Assembly: GCA_013399875.1 (NCBI GenBank)
Contig: VXAZ01009309.1
Span: 3,530,396 to 3,594,395 of the forward strand
Direction of reading: 5' to 3'
DNA length: 64,000 bases
DNA from: Gymnorhina tibicen
Lineage: Eukaryota > Chordata > Aves > Passeriformes > Artamidae
Part shown: in pieces, positions 12,021 through 24,013 of the stretch
Layout: every line of letters begins with the position of its first letter
How positions within the stretch are numbered: position 1 is the first letter of the stretch
The notes under the pieces: model-generated
What the model saw: the letters and a program-made list of their open reading frames with translations, nothing else
Told to the model about the DNA's origin: nothing
Database searches by the model: none
Program-made: the position numbers and the translations under genes

Positions 12021-15000
12021 GTGTTTGACAGGACCCAGAGCAGTGCAGGGGATGGAGGGGGGCAGAGCTGGCTCCCAGAGACACCTGGATTTTCCCGTTG
12101 TCTCACAGGGAGACTTTCCAGTGGAGTTTTCCTACTCCAGTGAGTGTAAATCAGTGCAGAATCACAGGGGTGTTGGTGCTTGTGATTAATCCCCACACTA
12201 AACTCCCCAGCAAATAATTTAATAATTTTTTTTTTTGTTTGAAAAAACATAAAACCCCCTCACAAAATACAAAATAACGCTCTTCCATATTTTTAGTGGA
12301 GGGAAAAAAAAAAAAAGGATAAAAAAAAAAAAGAAATATTTCTCTGCTTGTGTGTGTTTAGCCCCTGTTAGTCTGGCTCAGAAAGGAGGACTTGCCTTAC
12401 AGAAATCTGAAGCCAGATCTGGCAACCGCTCAGTCAAAGCATCCAGGAGATTTTGGGAGGATTTCTGTCCCCCTCTAGCCCCAGGTGCCAGCTTTGGGTG
12501 CACCCCTGATGTGCTGCTGTAATAAATGAGTGCTGGGAGCTGCCAGGAACGGGATGTGGGTGTTAAATTAGAGGGTCCTGTTATCTCATTATCCTCCCGA
12601 AGTATTCATTTATAGAAATATCCAGAGCCTTGTTTCCTGTAATCGCTGGGATCTGTTCTCTGTGGTGGTTTTTATGAGCTGGGGAACCTGACCTTTTTAA
12701 GCAGCTTTACAAATTAAGTAGCCAGTAGATTAATTTTCTGTAGCCTGTTTTCATCATGGCAGAGCAGGAGCTGTTCTGCATTGCTGCGGCAATAAATTCT
12801 ACTTGTGGAGCTCGGGAAGGGAGGGAAAAATCTTCCCAGATGAGGTAAAACAGTCACATCCTCAAGGAGAGATTGAAATAAATTGGGTCAAGAAATGGAG
12901 CTCCCCTTGGTTTAATTGAGTTGAAGGCTCTCCCCAAAGGGGGAGGTCAGGGATGGGGTTGTGCCCAAATCCAGCGAGGTTTGGAGTCTGTGGCCAAAAT
13001 TTAAGCTCTGCTCACTGCAGGAAGGTCTTTAATCCATCGTGGTAAAAATTCTCTGGATGCTTCAGGAAGCTTCACAGAACCAGACTCGGTCCTGGCTGGA
13101 GCCTCTCATTAAATCCCGCCCTTGCAGAAAATAACTCGAAATGGGAAGTGAATTCCTCTTTGCTGCCTGTTTTCTTCCTGTGGTGTGAACTGGGATAACG
13201 GAGCTGGGCCGGGCACGTGCGGGGCGAGGCTCCGTGTGCAGAGGCACTGGTGGGGCTGGCGGGGACAGCCCTGCCTCTTCTGGGGCTCGGAGCATCCTCG
13301 CCAGAATTGGGGTTTCCTTTCAAATACGGCGCCAGGGCCAAGGAGGGATGGCTCTTGTGCTTTTCACCCGGCTTTCACTGAAGTGTCACAGTGGTTGCAA
13401 TGATGCTTGATACTCTCTGGTAAGGAATTAAACCTCTCTGTTCCCTTCCACGAGGGCTGAAAACGCTCAACCGAAACCTTACGGATAAAATACGGGCTCT
13501 GATCTTTCAAAAAGCCCCGAACAACCAACATCGCAGCGGTGCCAACGTCATCCTCCCCCTGCTCAAAGCTCATTCTGATTTCCGTCTGCGTTAAATGTGA
13601 TGGTTAACCTTCAGATTTCCTGTCGTGGCCTCCCAAGCTTTGTGATACTTACGGTTACTCTTCAGTTAATTAATTTCCTTGCAGTGCTGAAAGGGAGAGG
13701 AACTGATACCCGGAATGCAAATTGCCCGGGGCAGCACAAGTGCTTTAGGGAGAAAGAAAAAGGGGTGCTCGTGTCTGTGTTTGTGGGTGGGTTTTCCTTT
13801 CCCGGCGCGCAGGGATGGATTTGGGGTTGGCACATTCGGACAAGCAGGATTTTGGGACGTGCCCTGAAGCGTTCTGGAGTCTGCTGGAGACTCATGGGGG
13901 GCTTCTCCTGGTGCCAGGGGAGTTCTGAGCACCCAGGTGCGGGTTTACCGCGTGAAACTCGGACGTTTTCCTATTCCTGGGGCTCGGGTGCAATGCAGGG
14001 GATTCATCCCAGCCTCGGTTAAACTGTGGGCAAACCCAAAAGCCCTTCCTGTTCCCCAGCTCACACTGTCTGCTCCCAGCCCTGGTTCTTCCCAAGGCTG
14101 AAGTGCAACGAGAACATTCATCATTTAGAGCTGAGGGGAGGAAGAAGCCCCGAGCGACCCCGAGGGCCTCGGGGCTGCCTGTCCATCCTCGCTCCCCAGG
14201 CACAGGCAGCCCTGGCTGCTTTCCCCAGCTCTGCCAGCCCCTGCCTCAGCTCCTGCTGCTGCCCAGAGCTGGAAATTGGGTGCTCGACCCTTGCCCATCA
14301 CCCAGGAGGCTCAGAGGAGCTGCTGGGCAGTGGTTGCTCCCTCCCTGAGCGAGGTCTGGCTTGTGGGTCCTGTGATACAGGAGAGTTTCTCATGTTGGAG
14401 GGGCAATGCACAGCTTGGTTGGCCCAGGGGCACCCCACGACCCCATTTCTGCTGCTTTTTGGGGTGGAGAAGCTGCTGAGCTGCTCGAGCCAGCCCCATC
14501 TCTGCCCTGAGGAGCTGATGGCAGCGCAGAGCCCGCGTGGGGAGCCACGAGCATCCAGGGACCTGTTAAAAAGCACATTTTGGGCTCAGTCTCGTGAAAA
14601 TGCAGCTTGATTTCATGTGCAGGTCTGCACCAGTTCTCCAGAATGCGAGAAGCGTTGTGGTTTTAATTCCTTCTCTAGGCAGGAGCTGGGGGATGTCTTT
14701 CAGCCTCATTACCTGGTGCCATTAAGGGAATGTTCTGCGTGTTTGTCGTCTGCTTCTAAAAACGCCATCCCGGCCCCTGGGGTGGCATTTCGGGGCTGTT
14801 TTACGCCAAACCCGCTGGCCTGATTTTTCAGCAGGGCTCTGGGGGCGGCTGGCAGCCCTGGCAGCCGTCCAGGAGGTGCCACGCAGCGCGGGTGTCACGG
14901 TGCCTGTCACCGGGAGAGGGTTGTCCCCACCTCCCGGGGATGCAGAACTCCTCCGCCAGCTCCGCTGACCCGGGAGCTGCACCATCCCCTCCACGCCCCA

Positions 15001-15560
15001 TGGGGTGGGCAAGACATCTGCAGTTTCTCCAGGCTTTTATTTCCTCCGTCGCCCGTTCGGGAGGTAAAAGCTGCGACAGACTTGGCGCTGGGAATGTTTT
15101 TCTTGGCCGGGCGTTCCCTTTGCGGCGGTGATTTCCCTGCGGGCCGTGCCCTGCTCGGGCTCCGCGGGATGGATGTGGCAGGAGTTTGTTTGTTCTGCCT
15201 CCTGGCACGTACCCTGGCGCTGCTGGCACCGAGGAAAACAACGCGTGTAGCTGGGATTTTTGGAGGCTGCGTGGAAGTGAAGCGAGGCTAATTGGAAGGG
15301 AGTCACCCCGCAGCGTGACTGCGCGCAGAAAAATTGCATTTCCCCCCACGATGGATGAATAATGCCGTGGCAGCCATACAAGCTCTTCCCAGAAGAGCCT
15401 TTAGGATGCTGGGAGGTTCCACGCTGTTGGGCTGGTGGCGGAATTTCCGAAATCGGGTTTCTTGGGATGTTTCAAGAAAGCGGAGCCTGCAGCGAGGCTG
15501 CTGTGTGCCCTGCACTGAGGATGTGCCGCTGTCTAACGCCAGCTCAGGGGTGTTTGGGGG
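12021..15560. other. Intron 1 sequence, no gene seen
   Basis: AT-rich at 12200-12350 (poly-A and poly-T runs) and 12590-12760, GC-richer afterwards. The longest frames, for example 194 codons at 14026-14610 (+) and 173 codons at 14828-15349 (-), are rich in Pro, Ser, Ala and Gly, lack any family resemblance, and overlap other frames; I treat them as chance. Confidence 0.6.
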
Positions 15561-15691
15561 TCATGAAATCACAGATTTTATGGAGGGGACCTTAAAGCTC
15601 ATCTGATTCCACCCCCTGCCATGGGCAGGGACACCCTCCTCTAGACCAGGTTGCTCCAAGCCCCGTCCAACCCGGCCTTGAACACGTCCAG
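15561..15691 (-). mobile_element. CR1 LINE 3'-end fragment
   Basis: Reads GAAATCACAGATTTTATGG, GGGACCTTAAAGCTCATC, then CACCCCCTGCCATGGGCAGG, ACCAGGTTGCTCCAAGCCCC and GGCCTTGAACACGTCCAG, the reverse complement of the CR1 3' region in the usual order. It breaks off at about 15691 into unrelated AT-rich sequence. Confidence 0.93.
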
Positions 15692-18600
15692 ATATCAATG
15701 AGTATTTAAAATCTGCTCAGATGGGACTCCCCTGTAACTGAGATAAAGCTTTTTAATCCAGCTTACACATTTGGTTATTATTTAACTGTCTGTTTTGACA
15801 ACTTTGCATGAATGACAACAGGGTCTGAAGCTGCAGGCACCCTCCAATCCCACTCTGTGCTTCACAGAAGTTTCAGAGCTTGGCTCTTGAGGGCAGCTTG
15901 GTTTTCAAGAGACAAGAATGAGCTGCGTGAATGCCTTGAATGAGCCCGGGCTTGCAGGCTCCTGCTTGCCCCAGTGCCTGACGTGTCAGGGCTCCATTTG
16001 CTGACTTGGCTGCCACTGACTCATCTCAGAGCTGCACCGGAGCTTTCCTCATCGCTGCCCTGTCAAAAGTTCACCACGGCTGCGTTCCCCGCGCCAGCCT
16101 GCGGAGCAGGAGGACAATGCCTGCCTGGAAAGTTCCCTGGAAGCGCAGCACTGCAGTGAAACCCTACCCGGGCTTACGCAATCCCTCCTTTTCCTCAAGA
16201 GCGGCTCAGCGGGTCTGTTGTAATTTGATTGTCATGGTTCAGGTCAAGTCCCGTCTCAAAGCTCTGGCTTGGCCAAAATGTTTTGAGTTTTCTTCGCAGG
16301 AGCCTTCCCACGCACGGAGTTACCTCATTTCTTGATCGGGGATAAAACCCTCTAATCGGGTTTTGTTTTTCACATACCCCATCTCTTATCTGTGGTCGTG
16401 TTCTCGGAGTGAAGTGTGATCCTGGGCGAGGCAGACACGAGGTTAGGACTTCACAACAATAGCATGAGCTAAGACATCTCTTTTTTTCATATTTTTTTTT
16501 CTGTTTTTCCCCCCCTCCTTTTTTAACCGAGCTGCCCTGGTGGAGCTGCATTTCTTCCAGCAAGAAGAGAGAGAGGCTGGGTTTGAGGAGTGTGGAAGGG
16601 AGCTCTCCGCTCAGGCTGCCAGACGTGGGCAGATTGAGCAATGCCTCCAAGCTCTCCTGCTCCCGGGCTTTCTGCAGCCTCGGATCCCATCGCTCAGGAA
16701 AGCCCAGATTTGCCAGCCTGCTGTGGGGACACCCAGATCTGGGGTGCAGGAGTGAGAGGTTCCTGTGAGAAAGCCCAAAAGAACCACCTCGGGTGGATTT
16801 GCCGTGGCGCGGATGAACCTTGGAAATTTCCAGGTCTCTCCGGAGCGGGCTGGTGATCCTTGGTGTCCTTGGGGATGCAGAGCCTCTGCTCCCTGCCCCG
16901 CCATCCATCCCCCAGGAGCTGCTGCACACCGGGGCTGGCAGAGAGGGGTCGTGCCCACCCGGTTTTGCCAGAAGCTCTTGTTATTCCCGGGATTGGCTCT
17001 GCGGATCTCTCAGAGCCGCCCCGAAAAATCAGCCTCTGCGTGCAATCAGCGACGCGCGGGGATTGGATCGAGGCTTTCTACAACCTCGGTGGGAAGGGTT
17101 TGGGTTGCCCAGACCTCAGACCTGTAGCTGGAGGGGGGATTGCACCGGTGCTGAACCTGTTGGACCCGCTGGATTTGGGGTGGTTGGGGGAATTCCAGCC
17201 CTCGTACGCGCCATGGACGAAACCCTCCCAGGCGTTGCAATTAAAGCCTTAAAACCTTAACGATCCCGGCTTTCCCAGCGTGTGCAGGCCCGGGAGGGCT
17301 CCACAAAGGAGGGAAGTGCTGTCAGCAGTGGCAGGTCCAGCGTTTTCTTCGGGAAGTCGCAGCTTCCTTCCGCTCATTTAGAGCCCCCGAGTGCCGTGGG
17401 GTGACCCTCGGATGGACAGGCGGACGGAGCCCAGCGCTGCCCCAGGAACGTGGGATCTGCTGGCTCCTGGCACGGCCCCTCAGAGCCTCTCCTGCCACCA
17501 GGGAGAGGTTTTGGGCTTTGGGGAGGTCATCAGTGCTGGTGGGAGTTCTCCTCACAGCACACAAACATCTGGGCTTGCCCGTGACCTCCTCCACTCACGG
17601 ATGTCACCGGATCCTTGTCCCCTCCTCCAGCCCTGAGTTATCTTGGACTCCTCAGCTGCCTGATGGGGATCTAGCCACACTTACAGTCTTCTTTTTTCCT
17701 TTCCCGTTTTTTTCCATAGGAAACGAGCCTGGCAGTCCTCAGGAGGAGTTCAGGAGTCAGGAAAACCACCCTTGGATAAAAAATAGGATGAGCTCTTGGA
17801 GCGTTGGGCCTGGCAGGGTGACAGCAGCCCTCTCTGAGTGTCCTCTGCCTCTGGGGCTGAGGTTTGGGACCTCTGGGTGTGTGACAGGTCACTCCAGAGC
17901 CTCTCTTTGTTGGTTTTTTGAATAACTTTTAATTGCTTTCACGATTCCGTGTATATTCTGGTTTCCAGCTCATGAGTTCAGTGTTATTAACTGAGAGACC
18001 TCTTCCCTGTGAGAGCCCACAGACCACGATGGGAAGTTCCTGTGGGGTAGCTGGGGGATCTTTGTCCCTTTGAGCCGTGCCAGGGCGATGATGAGCGAAG
18101 GTGTGAGGATGAGCAGGACCAGAGCAGGGCTTGGCAGCCTGTCCCGCTCTGCTGCTGGACTCCCTCCCTGGCTCCCTGGACAAGGTAGAGGCTCCTGGTG
18201 AGTTTGTGCAGGAGTTTTGCATCCCCTCTGAGCTCTGGCTGATTCTCCTCCCCGGGAAGGACCTTTGCTTGCTGTAGGTTTTGTTTCCCCCAGTCCTCCC
18301 AGTGCCCAGCTGTGGGTGTTTGCTAAAATACAGGGCTGCTTTCCCCCAGGTGCTTTCCTAGGGATAAATCGTGCTTGTGAGTGGATGTGAGAGGGAGAAG
18401 CTGTGGAGAGGTCAGCCCTCATCAGTGTTTCAGGCTCATTAATCAGCCTCCCTAAGTGGAATTTGCCCAGCCCTGGAGCACTCAGCGATGGGAATGGCTC
18501 TGAAAGGGGGGGGGGGAAATAATAGTGCTAAACTGTTTGAGAAATAATTTCATTCTCCACTTCTCAATAGATAAATCTGCTGTCCAACAACCTGAAATTT

Positions 18601-18920
18601 AATCTGTCCATCTGAAGTAATTGATGAGCTGCGACTTGAATCCAAATGTGGAGGGGAATTCTCTGCAGAGAGGTTTTGTGCTGCCTCTGCACCAGAGACA
18701 ATGGGGCGAAGCTGGGGAGGAACAAAGCCAGGAGGAACAAAGCCACGGGAGATTTGGTGCTGCTGGGGGGCGGGGGGGGGGGGGTTAATACGAGCTCCAC
18801 TGGTGCTTTTGACTCATTGCTGGTCCCAAAACTGTCCTGGCGAGCCCTTGATGGGGAGGGGAGGTGGATGGGGCAGAGCCATTTGGAGAGATCAGACGCA
18901 GGTCGTGATTTTCAGTTTTA
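15692..18920. other. Intron 1 sequence, no gene seen
   Basis: No exon or repeat family recognised. A 244-codon antisense frame at 16195-16929 is rich in Arg, Ser, Pro and Gly, with no domain I know, and is overlapped by several frames on the other strand; it is most simply a chance frame. G-runs occur near 18507-18516 and 18772-18784. Confidence 0.6.
18765..18784 (+). repeat. Poly-G run (G6-C-G13)
   Basis: Six G, one C and thirteen G in a row, following GGTGCTGCT. This is a potential G-quadruplex on the transcribed RNA of the host gene, since the gene is read on the + strand. Confidence 0.88.
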
Positions 18921-18982
18921 GGTCAGAGAATGGTTTGGCTTTGAAGGGACCTCAAAGACCACCTAATCCCAACCCCTGCCGT
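18921..18982 (-). mobile_element. CR1 LINE 3'-terminal fragment (short)
   Basis: GAGAATGGTTTGGCTTTGAA, GGGACCTCAAAGACCACC and TAATCCCAACCCCTGCC match the first about 60 bases of the reverse complement of CR1. Downstream similarity is lost, so this is a very short insertion or a decayed one. Confidence 0.78.
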
Positions 18983-19790
18983 GTGATGCTGCAGCCCTGC
19001 AGCTCCCACTGGATGCTCTTGGACTTTCTCCCCACTCCTGATGTTGGAGGGAGCCAAGGGAGTTCTGACGCCCCTTTGCAGCGTCAGAGTAGCACAGGGG
19101 GACTCGCCGTGGCTCAGAGATGCATCCTTTGGCTTCCTGCAGAGGTTTGTGCCGGGGGGGGCTCCTGTTTTCCCGCTGTAAATGATGTATTTTCCCCAGG
19201 GGAGAGCCTCCCCCGCCCGTTTGCAGAGCCTGTGATAAGCAGCCGCTCCCAGCTCCCCGTGGAGGACCCGCTTCTCGCCCGGCGCTTTCGAGCGGTGCCG
19301 GCAGTGAGATAAGAGGAGATCTGACATCACGGCCAGGAAGTGCTAAAGAAAGTCCCTTTCGTCATCCATCAGCGGGGTTATCTCCCCCAGCAGAGCTGCA
19401 GCATTCCTGGCATGCTGCAGGACACATTCCAAGCCCACGGCTGTGGCCACGCTCAGCGCGCGGCCGCGTGCCCGGACACCCCGCGTGCCACCGCGTGCTC
19501 CCCCCACGGCCCCAAGCCCTCTCCAAAAGGGCCTTTCCGAAACGCTGTAAGCTGCTGGATGTTCCTGCCCTGCCAGGCAAAATCACCCTGCTCGTTTTTT
19601 TTTCCTTTTCTTGCGTTTTGTCGCGTTATTTAAACGTCTCCTGGAGATTCCCAAGCTTTGCACGTCCATCCCAAGTGTAAGGAGCAGGGGCTGCTCTGAT
19701 GCTCCTCCAGGCCCCACCTGGGATCCCAGTTTGGTTGTCGAGCAACTGCTGCTGCATTCTCCAGCTTTTTGTCTGTCCCTGCCCGTGAAA

Positions 19791-19930
19791 GGGATGGAGT
19801 CCCCATCCCTGGTGGGGTTTAATGGGGTGTGGATGTGACATTCGGGGACATGGCTCAGTGGAGGGCTTGGCAGTGCTGAGCTGATGGCTGGACTCGATCT
19901 TAGAGGTCTTTTCCGACCCAAATGGTTGTG
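19791..19930 (+). mobile_element. CR1 LINE 3'-end fragment (sense)
   Basis: AGGGATGGAGTCCCCATCCC, GGTGTGGATGTGACATTC, GGACATGGCTCAGTGG, CTTGGCAGTGCTGAG and GGTCTTTTCCGACCCAAATG follow one another as in the sense strand of the CR1 3' tail. It lies only about 0.8 kb from an antisense CR1 piece at 18921. A 25-base palindrome-like GGGATGGAGTCCCCATCCC at its start is part of the CR1 consensus and not a separate feature. Confidence 0.88.
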
Positions 19931-21904
19931 TTTTTTCCATTAACAAAGCAGTTTTGGTGGGTGTCAGGAGCATGTGAGGCCTTCAAGCCTGTGGGGCTGG
20001 GGAGCGTTTCCAGCCCACCACGAGGAGCTCGAGTAGTTGGCTCTTTTCTCATGAATTTGCATTGGAAATGGCTCCTGTCTCATCAGCGCAGGTGCCACGG
20101 GGGCCCAGTCATTCGGGGACTGCAGGGAGGGGCCTGAAGTGGGGGTGTGAGGAGGAGTGAGGGGCTGAGTCACCCCCAGCCTCCCGCAGGCTCCACTCCC
20201 AGCCCTGGAGCTGGAGTTTCCCGGCCGGGAAACATCCGACCTGCCCTTCCTGCCCTGGGGTGGCCTGGCTGCCGCGGGGCGGCCGGGCACGTCCCTGCTG
20301 AGATCCCGGTGTCCCTGGGCGACGTGCAGTGATCCCAGGTGCCAAATTATCCCTTTTTTGACCTCCCCTGAAGGCAGCTCCGGTGCATTTCTGAGTTCGA
20401 GTGGCACGAACCCTCGGCAGCGCGACCCTTTGTACGCGCCGTGATCGTCCGAGGAGTCTCCAGACCCTCTGAACCCAGGGAAAGAGATCAAAACATGAAA
20501 ACTTCCTTTGAAACAGAGCGTCCCAGAAGCTGCTGGGGACTCCCAGCGTGTCCCAGGTGCTGTTGGCCACCCCGTGTGCAGCAGGGTGGCCGAGGGCTCC
20601 CAGGGGGAGTTTGGAGCACTTTGTTTGCTCCGTGGCTTTGCAGAGTGGTTAAAAATAAGCAGAGCTCTTGTGAAACGGGGCTGAGCGCAGGTGATGGGGC
20701 CCTCCTGCTGCCTCTCTCTGCTGCTGGTTCCTCCTCCCTGCGAGGGCTGGGGCAGAGCTGACCACGCTTTACTCGTCTGTTATCAGGCTTCAGGGTGCTT
20801 GGTTGCGCCAGGTGAGCTTCTTGCTCTGCCTGGCACAATTCCCATCCCTGTTCCAATCGCCTCTTCCCTCCCTGATGAGCTTTGCAGTGCCCAGGATGTT
20901 GTCCCCACCCAAGGACGTGTGCCACGGCTGTGCTGGAGCCCCGAAATATTGGCATCTGTGGAATTTGCCGGGCTCTCGGGTCTGTTCCCAGAGCTGAGCA
21001 TGGTGGCTGTGCCCAAGAGCCGTGGCTGGTGGCTCCCAAGGTTGTTTGGGATGCACAGGAGGGTGGTGGCAGGACTTGGGATTTGTGTTGCTTGTGCTCC
21101 CTTGCACCAGGGGAGATCTCAGGGCCCTGCTCAGCGCTGGCCTCGCTCCAAGCAGATAAATGACACCATTGATTTTGGGCCCGACAGGTGCTGAATGAGC
21201 CCCATGAAGAACATTGATTTCCCTCTCTCTTTTTCCTCCTGTGAAATGCTTGCTTGTCCAAAGGTGTGATTGACTGGTGAATAAAATGGCCTCGGCACAG
21301 CCCACATTAAATTGGGGCTAATTTTAACACGTGGCCATTAGTAACAGTCTTGAGCCAAGAATTCATCGTCTCCCATCAGCAGCGACCCCGAAATGCCAAA
21401 AAAATCGAAAGCACGAGATGACACTTTGCAGATTGGCCACAGAAATAGCGCCAGGAGTGAGCTGTGCCCCTAAAACCCACGCTGGGTGTCCCCACCTGGA
21501 CTTGTGGTGCTCGAAGAGTGAGGGTGAAACCCACCTGCAGCCGTCACCCTGAGCGGTGGCTTTCCTCGCGGGCAGCGCGGTGGCCTCGCTCTGCTGCCAG
21601 CCCCTCGCTGGTGGAGCAGGACTGCGCTTGGTTGTGTTTGCTGGGTTTTACCTCAGGCCTTTTTCAGCAGCTCTTTGAACTGGTTACAGGCTTTTTCCTC
21701 GACGTTTGGCACCTGCCGGTGCTCAGGGCCTGGCTGGCGGCGTGGTGGCTCTTTGCTGATGTCACCTGGCGCTGCGGGAGGGCACTGCCGCTGTGGCAGG
21801 TGCCTCCTACTCCTTTGCCAGCTGTGGCGAGGTGGTTTCCACGTCTGAATTGGACGAGCAAAATCGCTTTTGGCCTTTGGCTCCTTCATTGGCCCGGGCT
21901 GCCG

Positions 21905-22035
21905 CATCCTTGGAAGTGTCCAGGGCCAGCTTGGACAGGGCTCGGAGCAATTTGGGATAGTGGAAGGTGTGGAATTGGGGGTGGGGGGGGGTGGAAGTGG
22001 ATACCCCTGAGCGTCCCTTCCGACCCAAACCATTC
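21905..22035 (+). mobile_element. CR1 LINE 3'-end fragment (sense) with internal G-run expansion
   Basis: TGGAAGTGTCCAGGGCCAGC, TTGGACAGGGCTCGGAGCA, TGGGATAGTGGAAGGTG and CGTCCCTTCCGACCCAAACC follow the sense CR1 3' end. The middle, which in CR1 normally carries CCCTGCCCATGGCAGGGG, is replaced by a G-rich GGGGGTGGGGGGGGGTGG run, suggesting local slippage. Confidence 0.85.
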
Positions 22036-22620
22036 AGTGGCCGTGAGCGTGTGATTCGGCGCTGGGACGGGCGGGAGCTGGGGAGGGGACGCTGCAGAGG
22101 GGCAGGGCGGTTCTGCGGGGGAAGTTTGCGTCTCGCCGCGCGTGATTGTGGCTGCGCCCCGCGCCACTGACTTTCACAACTGGAGGATTTAAAAAGGATT
22201 TAAAATAAGCACACGCTGGAAACTCTGGAATCAGTGGGACTGCAGCGCAGCGGCGCACACAGCCCGGGGTGTAAATTCTTGCGGAGACCCAGGAGATAAA
22301 GTTATGAAATAACCCGTGTCAGCAAGAGAGGTTGGAAAGCAACTGCAAAAAAAAAAAAAAACAAAACCACCAAAAAAGACCCAAAAAACCTCACAGTCTA
22401 GACACTTATATTTACTGCAGTGTTTATGTGAGATAGAGGAATGCCCTAGAAAGCCAGATTTGTTTTCAATGCCTGCCTCTGGCACGTGCTTGTCTAACGA
22501 GAGGGCTCTGATGCGATGGGACCGTCCTGTGCCATCCCCCCGTGCTGGGGGAGCTCTGCCGTCACTCGCTGGCCCCGTGGCACGGGGGAGAAGGGTAAAA
22601 AGGTTATTTCTTGCTTTGTG
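22036..22620. other. Intron 1 sequence, CpG-containing then A-rich
   Basis: 22050-22160 is GC-rich with several CpG (GGGACGGGCGGGAGC), then 22345-22390 is an A-rich stretch. No gene seen. Confidence 0.5.
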
Positions 22621-22629
22621 TAGGTGAAC

Positions 22630-22960
22630 CAGCCGGCTGTTAATGAGGTGGTTCTGCTAATCCATGCCTGGAAACCTCGTGCCTAATCCCCAAAGCGGCG
22701 ATAACGAGCCGCCGCTGCGGCTCTGGAGATACCACGGCCCCAAAGACTCTGCTTTGATTCTTTTAATTAAAAGAAAATTAAGCTATTTTCTTTTGCTTTG
22801 AACCCTGGGTGAAGTTTGCAAGCGGTGTCTTTACGTGGTGCGTGTTCGATGACAGCTCGGGGAGCCGAGATTGTGCCGTGTGACAAAACCAGGCCGAGGG
22901 AATCCACGGGAATCCACCCAAAGGCAGCTTGGCTCCTCTGCCTGTTGATCACATGGGGGT
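22630..22960. promoter_or_regulatory. Possible homeodomain-type regulatory element
   Basis: Two TAATCC motifs (22658-22663 and 22684-22689), the binding core of OTX/PITX-type homeodomain proteins, and GATAA within GGCGATAACGAG, precede an 18-bp perfect palindrome at 22758-22775 centred on TTAATTAA, a palindromic TAATTA-type homeodomain site. A CpG-bearing stretch follows (TTTACGTGGTGCGTGTTCG). About 1.2 kb upstream of exon 2. Function is inference from motif clustering only. Confidence 0.25.
22758..22775. repeat. 18-bp perfect palindrome centred on TTAATTAA
   Basis: TTCTTTTAATTAAAAGAA equals its own reverse complement; symmetry fails at the next base on each side. Confidence 0.95.
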
Positions 22961-23344
22961 GATTCACCCCTTTAATGGATCGGTTTCCTTAGGATTCTAA
23001 CATGTTTGTTAGGTATTTGTAAGGAACAAGCTGCAAAAGTGAAGAGTTGCCTAAAGATACCTTCAATTCATGGCTGTGTTGTGCAGCGAGGAGGCAGAAA
23101 GAAGGGAAGTTAATTGGCTGGCTCGGCAGATGAGGGATGGAGGTGATGCAGCTGCAAAAATGAAGCAGGTTTTTATTTTTCTCTTCTTTAGCCCCTGTGC
23201 TAAAGCCAGGAGCGAGACCCTCCGGAGTCCTCAGGCTTCAGAATCCCTGGTGATTGTGGATAAACAACCTTTTATTGCTATAGCCAAAGACAGGGGTGTT
23301 TTAAAGAGAAACCTAATGTTGCTCTGCCAGTCCACCACGCTGGG

Positions 23345-23625
23345 TAACCAAGGGTTTGGGTTGGAAGGGATAGTGCAGATCATCCAGTCCGACCCCTGGG
23401 CAGGGACACCTTCCTCTATCCCAGGCTGCTCCAAGCCCCATCCAACCCGGCCTTGGACACTTCCAGGGATCCGGGGGCAGCCACAGCTGCTCTGTGCACC
23501 CTGTGCCAGGGCCTCCCCACCCTCACAGCTGGGAATTCCTTCCCAATATCCCATCTATCCCTGCCCTCTGGCAGTTTAAAGCCATTCCCCCTTGTCCTGT
23601 TGCTGTAACACGTGTCCCTTGTGTA
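23345..23625 (-). mobile_element. CR1 LINE 3'-end fragment, longest in the window
   Basis: About 280 bases in CR1 order (reverse complement): GGTTTGGGTTGGAAGGGA, GCAGATCATCCAGTCCGACC, GGCTGCTCCAAGCCCCATCC, CCGGCCTTGGACACTTCC, GGCAGCCACAGCTGCTC, CCTGTGCCAGGGCCTCCCC, then AATTCCTTCCCAATATC and TTTAAAGCCATTCCCCCTTG. The last segment lies deeper in the element than in the other copies. It ends about 390 bases before VAV2 exon 2, on the strand opposite to the gene. Confidence 0.95.
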
Positions 23626-23970
23626 GGGAACCAAGTGGGATCACGCTGGAAATGGTTAAGTGTCCAACACTGGGCTCCTGCGGAACATCAGCTGTAATCT
23701 GTATTTGCCTTCGACCTTGAAAGGGAAACGTCCTGGCTTGAGTTTTGCAGCCCTTCTGCGACGTTACCTCGGGAGAAACTTGTTTTTCAAAGGGGCGTTG
23801 TGTTCCTGGTGTGCAGCTGAGAACACAGGAGCCCTCGCGGGGCACCCGGAGCCTGACATCCTCAGGAACAACAAACAAACTCCCGCCCGGCCTCGCAGCG
23901 CGAGCTTCTCCGTCCCTGCTAACTCATCTCACGTTTAACTCAGTAGGTCTCAGTTACAATTCGTGCCTGG

Positions 23971-24013
23971 CTCGCTCACTTTCCCCCTCCTTTTCTCTTG
24001 TTTTCTCCCTCAG
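23971..24013 (+). promoter_or_regulatory. VAV2: Splice acceptor region of VAV2 exon 2
   Basis: The intron end is almost pure C/T from 23979 to 24011 and ends CAG at 24011-24013. A possible branch-point adenosine is at 23978 in CGCTCAC, 36 bases before the exon; another branch-like motif, CTAAC, lies further upstream near 23920. This is a strong canonical U2-type acceptor and fixes the exon start at 24014. The branch choice is inference. Confidence 0.85.

Noticed and set aside
16195..16929. 244-codon antisense frame
   Set aside because: No family resemblance, low-complexity Arg/Ser/Pro text, and no splice or promoter support.
20488..21261. 257-codon antisense frame
   Set aside because: Composition dominated by Ser, Gln, Pro, Arg and Gly, overlapped by several frames on the other strand, with no recognisable domain.
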